NCBI GenBank assembly: GCA_031273445.1
Contig: JAISRV010000068.1
Span: forward strand, 1 to 14,591
Length of the DNA stretch: 14,591 bases
Direction of reading: 5' to 3'
Source: Candidatus Adiutrix sp.
Lineage (GTDB): Bacteria; Desulfobacterota; Desulfarculia; Adiutricales; Adiutricaceae
Both the position numbers and the translations under genes were made by a program. The notes under the pieces were generated by a model that was not told the DNA's origin, did no database searches, and saw only the letters and a list, made by a program, of their open reading frames with translations. Shown here in pieces: positions 7,488 through 13,297 of this stretch. Each line of letters begins with the position of its first letter. Position 1 is the first letter of the stretch.

Positions 7488-7508
7488 GCGGAGATCCGCC
7501 TCAAGGCG
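7488..7508 (-). other. overlapping alternative hairpins in the rpsA leader
   Basis: On the minus strand CGCC-TTGA-GGCG (7497-7508) and GCGGA-TC-TCCGC (7488-7499) share the bases 7497-7499, so only one can form at a time. Mutually exclusive stems are typical of attenuators or protein-switched leaders; both are short, so the point is suggestive only. Confidence 0.4.
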
Positions 7509-7542
7509 AAAGTCCTTTTACCGAACTTATCTGAACTTCATA

Positions 7543-7572
7543 TCTATATCAAACATTGACGATGTTTTTCAA
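7543..7572 (-). promoter_or_regulatory. candidate rpsA promoter
   Basis: On the minus strand TTGAAA (7567-7572) and TATAGA (7543-7548) are separated by 18 bases in an AT-rich setting, matching five and four consensus positions respectively. It lies about 230 bases before the rpsA ATG and is the best sigma-70-like candidate I found between cmk and rpsA. Confidence 0.5.
7551..7567. promoter_or_regulatory. operator-like dyad between the -35 and -10 boxes
   Basis: Perfect 6-bp inverted repeat AAACAT-TGACG-ATGTTT filling almost the whole promoter spacer. A protein bound there would block RNA polymerase. No regulator gene is nearby, so the ligand is unknown, and a 6-bp dyad in AT-rich DNA can occur by chance. 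Confidence 0.35.
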
Positions 7573-7606
7573 GTCTTTTTTTAGCGCTGACCGCCCCACT
7601 GAAGCG

Positions 7607-7638
7607 ACATATTGAAGCATAATATAATAACATATTGA
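7607..7638. repeat. spaced direct repeat upstream of the rpsA promoter
   Basis: The 9-mer ACATATTGA occurs at 7607-7615 and again at 7630-7638, 23 bases apart (about two helical turns). A related AAACATTGA (7 of 9 matches) lies at 7551-7559 in the promoter dyad. This could be a set of binding sites, or chance in AT-rich DNA. Confidence 0.4.
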
Positions 7639-7652
7639 CTTTAATATTTATT

Positions 7653-8342
7653 TTATTTGAAGCCAAAAAAGCGGTTTCTAAAGGCGTTTACCATAACCTT
7701 CAGAACCCCGTCAATGGTCAGGTTGGTCGAGTCTATGGTCAGGGCGTCCGGAGCCGCCTTCAAAGGAGACGCTTCCCGGCGGCAGTCGGCCTGATCGCGT
7801 TCAAGGATATCGGCCAGCACCTCTTCGGAAGTAATATCCCGGCGGCAGGCGGACAATTCCCGGAAACGCCGCTCGGCTCTGAACTTCGGGTCGGCATAGA
7901 GGAAAAACTTGAGCCCGGCTTCAGGAAAGACCACTGTGCCCATATCGCGCCCCTCGGCCACTACGTCGCCTTTGGCGCCCAAAGACCGCTGGAGGCCCAG
8001 CAGAGCCTCGCGCACGCCAGGCCAGGCGGATATGGCGGAAGCGGCGAGAGAAATTTCCGGGGCGCGCAAAAGAGATGTGACGTCTCGACCGTCAACCATG
8101 ATGGACGTGCCGTCAGGGGTCGGCCGCGCGGTGAGGTCCAGGCTGGCCGCCAATTTTTCGGCCGCGGTTTGATCATGCGGGTCAAGGCCACGCTGAAGGG
8201 CGGTCAGGGCCAGAGCCCTATAGAGGGCGCCGGTGTCCAGATATATCCAGGTCAGACGCCGGGCCAGTTCGCGGGCCAGAGTCGATTTTCCGGCGCCCGC
8301 AGGCCCGTCTATAGTAATTATTTTTTTAATATTCTGATTCAT
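7653..8342 (-). CDS. cmk: (d)CMP kinase
   Basis: Phosphorylates CMP and dCMP with ATP in pyrimidine nucleotide supply. The 229 residues are typical of the bacterial Cmk family. The P-loop is GPAGAGKST (13-21), followed by LDTGALYRA (35-43), DGRDVTS (84-90), the conserved GRDMGTVVFPEA (131-142) and, near the end, RDQADCRREASPLKAAPDA (182-200), whose Arg/Asp positions form the NMP site and lid. The more usual Asp-Ser/Thr-x-Arg in this last motif is Asp-Cys-Arg here. The ATG lies 6 bases after the stop of the flavoprotein gene, with AAAGG just before it, so the two are probably co-transcribed. rpsA follows downstream, a common bacterial pairing, but here across a 337-base regulatory gap. Confidence 0.96.
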   Translation of the reverse strand: MNQNIKKIITIDGPAGAGKSTLARELARRLTWIYLDTGALYRALALTALQRGLDPHDQTAAEKLAASLDLTARPTPDGTSIMVDGRDVTSLLRAPEISLAASAISAWPGVREALLGLQRSLGAKGDVVAEGRDMGTVVFPEAGLKFFLYADPKFRAERRFRELSACRRDITSEEVLADILERDQADCRREASPLKAAPDALTIDSTNLTIDGVLKVMVNAFRNRFFGFK

Positions 8343-8348
8343 GAGCCT

Positions 8349-8954
8349 TTAATTGCGGTCTTGAGGGCCGGCGCCGGCCCTCATATTGCCGAAGGCCAGC
8401 CCGGCTTCGTAGACTTGCCGCAGTCGGTCAGGATCTTTCTCAAAGCCGCCCAGCCCTTCGATCTGCCTAAAAAAAAGGCTGTCGAAATGCCGGGGGAAAC
8501 CGATCGAGTCAAAAAAATATTTTATGCAAAGCCCCACCGGCAGGAACAGATCCTTGCCTTTCGTGGCCCCCAAGGCCAAGAGGAACCCCTTGCCCTCAGG
8601 GCGCAGGGTCTCCGTCTGCCCCAGGGCGTAACGACGCGACCACAAAGGCTGGGTGCGGTCGATGAGGGCCTTGCCTAAAGCAGGGACATCGTAGAAAAAA
8701 AGAGAGGTCGAGACGACGATCATGGGGGCCGCGGCCAGAAGCGGGTATAACCCGCCCATGTCGTCGCCGGAGATCACGCAGTCTCCGGTGGCTTCACAGG
8801 AACCGCAGCCCTGGCAGGGTTTGATCACATGATCGGAGACTGAAAAAGAAACTGTACAGGCGCCGGCGGAACGCGCGCCTTTAACGAATTCATCAAGCAT
8901 AACCGCGGAATTGCCGTTTTTACGCGGACTGAGGTGCAAAGCTAAAATATCCAT
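8349..8954 (-). CDS. flavodoxin-like iron-sulfur flavoprotein (NADPH-dependent FMN reductase family)
   Basis: A 201-residue flavodoxin-fold protein. The N terminus ILALHLSPRKNGNSAVML (3-20) is the FMN-phosphate binding loop of this family (S-P-R-x-x-G-N-S). A compact cysteine cluster Cys47-x2-Cys50-x2-Cys53-x5-Cys59 matches the CX2CX2CX4-7C motif of Isf-type flavoproteins, which hold a [4Fe-4S] cluster next to FMN. STSLFFYDVPALGKALIDR (82-100) is the second typical segment. Such proteins move electrons between ferredoxins and small acceptors in anaerobes; the true partner is unknown. A GGAAAG lies about 10 bases before the ATG. It starts 129 bases after the PHP gene, a gap in which I see no convincing terminator or promoter, and ends 6 bases before cmk. 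Confidence 0.85.
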   Translation of the reverse strand: MDILALHLSPRKNGNSAVMLDEFVKGARSAGACTVSFSVSDHVIKPCQGCGSCEATGDCVISGDDMGGLYPLLAAAPMIVVSTSLFFYDVPALGKALIDRTQPLWSRRYALGQTETLRPEGKGFLLALGATKGKDLFLPVGLCIKYFFDSIGFPRHFDSLFFRQIEGLGGFEKDPDRLRQVYEAGLAFGNMRAGAGPQDRN

Positions 8955-9083
8955 GACCGCAACTTTCCAGAGTTTTTTAAAGGGCTACAGACCAGGCTGT
9001 TGAATATCGCAACGCCTCGGCGACAAAAGTATTGTGATTTCCGGCTTTGACGAAATCAGACTTGATCTGTTTATTCGGCGAAG

Positions 9084-9980
9084 TCAATAGCTCATTTTTC
9101 GTTGAAGGCCGTCTAGCGCGTCCAGCCCCGCAAGGCTGTGTTCGATAGTCCAGCCTAAAGGCGACTGCGGCTTGCGGGGCCCGTGAAAATCAGAACCTCC
9201 GGTCGGCGTCAACCCGTATCGCCTGGCCAGACGGCTGAATAAAGCCGTTTGGCGTCGGTCATGAGTGGGGTGATAAACCTCCAGGCCGACCAAGCCGTGA
9301 TCGACCAGTTTTTCAATAACGGGCGCCAGTTCACTTTCGCCCGACAGCGCCAGACTGGCCGGATGGGCTAAAACAGGAGCCCAGCCTGCTTCGCGCAACA
9401 TGGTCAGCCCGCGTTCAGGGGCCAACTTCGCTTTCTCCACATAACCGGGGCCTCCGCGGCCCAGAAGCTTTTTAAAAACATCTTCGCTGGTCTGGAAACA
9501 ACCGCTCTCCACTAACGCGGCCGCGAAATGGGGGCGTCCGGTCTGCCCTCCGCCTGAAATTTCCAAAAGGCGCTCTCTGGAAATATGATACCCCAACTGA
9601 TCAAGTTTTTCCAGCATCCTGCGGTTTCGGTCGGCTCTAAAGGCTTTCAGCGCTTCCAACGACGCGGGAAGTCCCGGCGCGCCGCCGACGTTAAGCCCCA
9701 GAAGATGCATAGTCCCCGGATATAGAAGGCTGATTTCGACTCCGGCCAGAGCGACGACGCCGACGGCCGAGCCGGCCTCCAAGAATTCCGGCAGGCCGTC
9801 CACCGTGTCGTGGTCGGTCAGGGCCAGAAGCTTCAGCCCGGCCGCAACCGCCGCCGCCGCCAGAGCGGCGGGCGCAAGCTGGCCGTCAGAAGCCGTGGAA
9901 TGGCTGTGGAAATCAGCCAGCCCCGGCCAAACCGCGCCGCGAGGGGCCGGGCCCGGCGGACCCGCCGCGCCGGCGCTCAT
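9084..9980 (-). CDS. PHP-domain phosphoesterase (YciV/RNase AM-like)
   Basis: A 298-residue PHP-fold metallophosphoesterase of the group that includes E. coli YciV (RNase AM, a 5'-3' exoribonuclease) and 3',5'-nucleotide bisphosphatase. Metal-binding motifs occur in order: DFHSHSTASDG (23-33), LTDHDTVDG (54-62), GVEIS (80-84), HLLG (92-95), RPHFA (149-153), LAHP (204-207), LEVYHP (233-238) and GGSDFHG (261-267). The insert between GVEIS and LAHP, with its RPHFA motif, is typical of this group, which sets it apart from histidinol phosphatases. The ATG overlaps the stop of the biotin carboxylase gene as ATGA, so translation is probably coupled. Older annotation calls these proteins TrpH, but there is no tryptophan gene here. 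Substrate (nucleotide bisphosphate or RNA end) is not decided by sequence. Confidence 0.88.
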   Translation of the reverse strand: MSAGAAGPPGPAPRGAVWPGLADFHSHSTASDGQLAPAALAAAAVAAGLKLLALTDHDTVDGLPEFLEAGSAVGVVALAGVEISLLYPGTMHLLGLNVGGAPGLPASLEALKAFRADRNRRMLEKLDQLGYHISRERLLEISGGGQTGRPHFAAALVESGCFQTSEDVFKKLLGRGGPGYVEKAKLAPERGLTMLREAGWAPVLAHPASLALSGESELAPVIEKLVDHGLVGLEVYHPTHDRRQTALFSRLARRYGLTPTGGSDFHGPRKPQSPLGWTIEHSLAGLDALDGLQRKMSY

Positions 9981-11332
9981 TCGCCGGTCGCCTTCAAAAG
10001 CTCTTCAGCCAGTCCGGTATGAACGGCGCCTTCACGGAAAGGCGTGAACCTCATCAGCTTCCGAAGGAATGGAATGTTGGTCTTGACGCCTTCGACCGCG
10101 AAGTCGCCCAGGGCTTCATACATAAGGTCCAGGGCCTTTTCCCGGGCCTCGGCCTTCACTATCAGAAGAGCGATCATGGGGTCATAAAACGGCGTCACCG
10201 CGGCGCCTTCGGCAAAGCCGGTCTCGACCCTGAGGCCGGTTCCCCTAGGCGGCCGGAAAACTTTCAACCGACCCGGGGAAGGGAAAAACGTAACCGGGTC
10301 TTCGGCGTAGATGCGGGCCTCGACGGCATGGCCGGAGATACTGTCCGGCCGGTCGGGCATGGCCTCCGACAGCGGCAGACCCGCGGCCAGACGCACCTGG
10401 ACCGCCGCCAGGTCCACGCCGGCGACTTCTTCCGTCACGCCGTGCTCCACCTGCAGTCTGGGGTTGACTTCCAGAAAAGCGAAACCCGTCTCCGGCGTAT
10501 ACAGCGTCTCCACCGTGCCCAGATGGTCATAGCCCAGCGCGGACATGACGGCCGCGGCTCTTTCGGCCATGGCCTTCACCTGGTCCGCCGCCATAGCGGG
10601 CGCGCCGGCTTCCTCGACGACCTTTTGGCGGCGGCGCTGAGTGGAGCAGTCGCGCTCGAACAGATGAACGGCCCGGCCATTTTTGTCGGCCACGATCTGG
10701 AATTCCACATGGCGCGGATTTTCCATCAGCCTTTCCGCGTACAGCGAGGCGTCGGAAAAACTGCGGGCCGCCAGTTTAGCGGCCGACTCGATAGCCGCCG
10801 TCAGTTTTTCTTTTTCAAAAACCGGCGTCATGCCTATCCCCCCGCCGCCGCCGGCGGGCTTGATCAAGAGAGGGAAACCGAGAGCGGCGGCTTCCTCGGC
10901 CTGCCTGGCCGCATCTCCTTTCAACAGCCCGGTCGAGGGGCTCACGGGCAGGCCCTTTTGGGCCATCAGTTCTTTACAGGCGGTTTTGTCGCCCATAACC
11001 TTGAGCCATTTGGGGTCAGGCCCGATGAAGGCCAGGCCGGCCGCGGCCGTCTTTTCGGCAAAGGCGCTGTTTTCTGAAAGAAACCCGTAACCGGGGTGAA
11101 TGGCGTCTCCGCCGCATTTCACGGCCGCTTCTATTATGGCCGACTGATTCAAATAACTCTGCGGCGCCGGAGAGGGCCCGATCAGATATTTTTCATCGGC
11201 TTCATTCACGTAGGGCAGGTCAGAATCGGCTTCCGAATAAAGAGCCGCGCTTTTGACGCCCAAAACGCGCAAAGCGCGCACCAGCCGGGCGGCCACGGTT
11301 CCCCGGTTGGCAATAACGACCTTGTGAAACAT
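9977..11332 (-). CDS. stand-alone biotin carboxylase (AccC-like), divergent
   Basis: A 451-residue ATP-grasp enzyme that carboxylates biotin on a carrier protein with ATP and bicarbonate, as the AccC subunit of acetyl-CoA carboxylase or subunit A of two-part pyruvate carboxylase. HPGYGFLSEN (79-88), ATP-grasp lysines 116 and 158, GGGGGIGM (161-168), ENPRHVEFQ (204-212), EVNPRLQVEH (288-297) and GHAVEARIYAEDP (334-346) are present, including the biotin/bicarbonate-site Arg292, Gln294, Glu296 and Arg340. Several positions differ from E. coli AccC: NRGTVA for NRGEIA, GGIGM for GGRGM, QRRRQK for QRRHQK and VEHGVTE for VEHPVTE. No biotin carrier or carboxyltransferase gene lies beside it. It follows the sensor-fused synthase by 81 bases, and AAAGGAAA about 9 bases before the ATG is its likely ribosome binding site. 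Confidence 0.9.
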   Translation of the reverse strand: MFHKVVIANRGTVAARLVRALRVLGVKSAALYSEADSDLPYVNEADEKYLIGPSPAPQSYLNQSAIIEAAVKCGGDAIHPGYGFLSENSAFAEKTAAAGLAFIGPDPKWLKVMGDKTACKELMAQKGLPVSPSTGLLKGDAARQAEEAAALGFPLLIKPAGGGGGIGMTPVFEKEKLTAAIESAAKLAARSFSDASLYAERLMENPRHVEFQIVADKNGRAVHLFERDCSTQRRRQKVVEEAGAPAMAADQVKAMAERAAAVMSALGYDHLGTVETLYTPETGFAFLEVNPRLQVEHGVTEEVAGVDLAAVQVRLAAGLPLSEAMPDRPDSISGHAVEARIYAEDPVTFFPSPGRLKVFRPPRGTGLRVETGFAEGAAVTPFYDPMIALLIVKAEAREKALDLMYEALGDFAVEGVKTNIPFLRKLMRFTPFREGAVHTGLAEELLKATGE

Positions 11333-11413
11333 CGCATTATTTCCTTTATTTTTAGAGACAGCAGCTTAAGGTCTCAGGGCGCCGCGTTTACTCCGGGCTG
11401 ACGGAGAACCGGC

Positions 11414-13279
11414 TCATAAATCTTCTTGATCGTCTTCCGCCGCCGGGGACAGGTCTTCCGCCTCCATCTTGGCCAAGTCTTCAAAGCGGATATCCAGGCC
11501 CAGAATGCCTATTATTTCATCGTTATTGTCGCGGATGGGCCCTGACACGGTGATGCAAAGCGCCCCGGTGAAGCGGGAAGTGTAAAAATCGGTGACGTGA
11601 ATCTTGCCGTCTTCAATGGGTTTGACGTACCAGATGCGGTCGGAGAGGTTAGCCCCGACGCCCATGGTGGTGGAATTCATGAATTTCGACTTCTCGTTCA
11701 GCGAAACCACGTTGCGCGTCACTTTCACGCCTCTTTGGTCGGTGACGTACATAAACTGCACAAAGGGCGTCTCCGTCACCCACCGCTCCATCAGAGGCTC
11801 CTGCCTGGCCGGGTTCATTGAACGTATTTCAGGATTTTCGATCATTTCGCCTATGAGGCCCTGGGCCAGCTCGCGGGCCTTGGCCTTGAGACGGTCGAAC
11901 TGGGAGACGAAGCAGCCGGGCAGGTAATGCCGGGCCAGCTTTTCCATTTCCTTGTTGGACATGTTGGTGCTGCGCCCGTCGGAATATTCCCTGGCGATGG
12001 CCTTGTTCATTTTTATTATGCCCGGGTGGCGCTTGTCCAGAGCATTTTCGCCGGACAGATTCAGCCGGCGGTTGAGCCAGTGGGTCACGCCCGCCACGCC
12101 GGACTTGTCGTTTATGGAAATGGCCGGCGACCGCCCGAGGATCAGTTCCGTGTCGAAGATGTTGTATATTTCCTCGTTTTTTAAAAGCCCGTCGGCGTGA
12201 ATGCCGGCCGAGGTGACGTTGAAGTCGCGGCCGACCAGCGGCTGATAAGGCGGAATTCTATGTCCTATCTCCTTTTCGAAATAGCGGGCCATGTCGGTGA
12301 TGGCGGTCAGGTCCATCTGACGCGTGGTTCCGGTCAGGGCCGCATATTCGACGGCCAGGGCCTCAAGGGGCGTGTTGCCGGTGCGTTCGCCGAAGCCCAG
12401 GAGCGTGCCGTTGACGGCGCCCAGACCGTAAAGCCAGGCGGCGGCGGCGTTAACGAAACCCTTATGGAAATCGTTATGCCCATGCCACTCCAGGTCGGCG
12501 CCGTTATAGCCGGCTTCGTCTATCAGGACGCGCACTAGTTTGCCGACCGAACGCGGCAGGGCCGCGCCGGGATAGGTCACCCCCATGCCCATCGTGTCGC
12601 AGAGGCGGATAATAATCTTTATGCCGCTCTCGTCGGACAGACGTTTGAGCTTCTGCGCGAAGGGCGCCGCCAAGCCGAAGACGTCGGCGCGGGTCACGTC
12701 CTCGAAATGGCAGCGCGGCGTTATGCCCAGGGCCAGCGCGTCCTTGACCAGGGCCAGGTATTTTTCCACGGCCTTGGCGCGCGTCAGGTTCAGCTTCATA
12801 TAAATATGATAGTCGGAAATGGAGGTCAGTATGCCGGTCTCGGTGAGGTTCATTTCTTTGACCAGCTTCAGGTCCTCGGCCGCCGCCCTGATCCAGCTGG
12901 TGATTTTGGGAAAAGCCAACCCCAGTTCCCGGCAGGCGTCGACGGCTTGGCGGTCTTTTTCGCTGTAGAGGAAAAATTCAGACTTGCGTATGACGCCTTC
13001 CGGCCCCCCGAGGCGCGAAAGAAACTGGAATATCCTGACGATCTCGGCCACGCTGTAGGGCGGGCGGGCCTGCTGGCCGTCACGGAAAGTGGTGTCGGTT
13101 ATCAGCAGTTCGCGGGCCGGCGCCAGGGACGGCTCGCTGCCGTCAAAAGTGATGCGCGGCACCTCGGAATAAGGAAAAATGGCCCGATACAGCTCCGGGT
13201 CTTCCCGGTCTATGATTTCAAGACGGCGCTGAGCTTTCCTGTTGTTGATCAGCAGGATGCTTTCATTGTCGGTCGTCAT
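11414..13279 (-). CDS. isopropylmalate/homocitrate synthase-like enzyme fused to a C-terminal Cache (PDC-like) sensor domain
   Basis: A 621-residue two-part protein. Residues about 55-410 form a DRE-TIM barrel of the alpha-isopropylmalate/homocitrate/citramalate synthase family: DTTFRDGQQ (62-70), HFEDVTRAD (191-199), CDTMG (227-231), the metal site HGHND (266-270), GFGERTGNTPLEAL (295-308) and SAGIHADGLLKN (357-368). GERxGN is typical of the acyl-CoA condensing enzymes. A helical stretch (about 440-495) leads to a domain (about 500-605) with YVTDQRG (511-517), NLSDRIWYV (544-552), YTSRFTGALCITVSGPIRD (566-584) and IIGILGLDI (589-597), the pattern of Cache/PDC ligand-binding domains. The LeuA regulatory domain is absent. 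No transmembrane segment is present, so the sensor is cytoplasmic. GAGG lies 7 bases before the ATG, 18 bases after aspS. Substrates cannot be read from sequence; leucine biosynthesis is unlikely without leuB/C/D nearby. Confidence 0.88.
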   Translation of the reverse strand: MTTDNESILLINNRKAQRRLEIIDREDPELYRAIFPYSEVPRITFDGSEPSLAPARELLITDTTFRDGQQARPPYSVAEIVRIFQFLSRLGGPEGVIRKSEFFLYSEKDRQAVDACRELGLAFPKITSWIRAAAEDLKLVKEMNLTETGILTSISDYHIYMKLNLTRAKAVEKYLALVKDALALGITPRCHFEDVTRADVFGLAAPFAQKLKRLSDESGIKIIIRLCDTMGMGVTYPGAALPRSVGKLVRVLIDEAGYNGADLEWHGHNDFHKGFVNAAAAWLYGLGAVNGTLLGFGERTGNTPLEALAVEYAALTGTTRQMDLTAITDMARYFEKEIGHRIPPYQPLVGRDFNVTSAGIHADGLLKNEEIYNIFDTELILGRSPAISINDKSGVAGVTHWLNRRLNLSGENALDKRHPGIIKMNKAIAREYSDGRSTNMSNKEMEKLARHYLPGCFVSQFDRLKAKARELAQGLIGEMIENPEIRSMNPARQEPLMERWVTETPFVQFMYVTDQRGVKVTRNVVSLNEKSKFMNSTTMGVGANLSDRIWYVKPIEDGKIHVTDFYTSRFTGALCITVSGPIRDNNDEIIGILGLDIRFEDLAKMEAEDLSPAAEDDQEDL

Positions 13280-13297
13280 CTTGGCGCCTCAAAAGTT

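Larger units (their letters stand above)
7316..7652 (-). other. 337-bp non-coding leader between cmk and rpsA
   Basis: No reading frame with a ribosome binding site is apparent. The cmk-proximal third is strongly AT-rich; the rpsA-proximal part is mixed and rich in inverted repeats. It holds a candidate promoter (7543-7572), a dyad within it, a spaced direct repeat (7607-7638) and hairpins at 7414-7435 and 7488-7508. No convincing intrinsic terminator for cmk is seen: the A-rich run on the minus strand near 7574-7582 has the wrong base for a U-tract. With the promoter at 7543-7572 the rpsA mRNA would have a leader of about 220 bases, long enough for autoregulation by S1 as known in E. coli, though E. 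coli-type leader elements cannot be recognised. Confidence 0.6.

Noticed and set aside
8955..9083. Promoter in the 129-base gap before the flavoprotein gene
   Set aside because: TTGACT occurs near its upstream end, but no acceptable -10 lies 16-18 bases away; other pairs match three or four positions only.
11355..11406. Two 5-bp inverted repeats between the synthase and the biotin carboxylase (11391-11406 and 11355-11375) as a terminator
   Set aside because: The stems are short and neither is followed by a T-run on the minus strand, so the two genes may be co-transcribed.
11414..13279. Calling the fused enzyme LeuA, HMG-CoA lyase or a pyruvate carboxylase subunit B
   Set aside because: LeuA regulatory domain and leu neighbours are missing; the GERTGN and AGIHADG motifs fit a synthase and not a lyase or carboxyltransferase.
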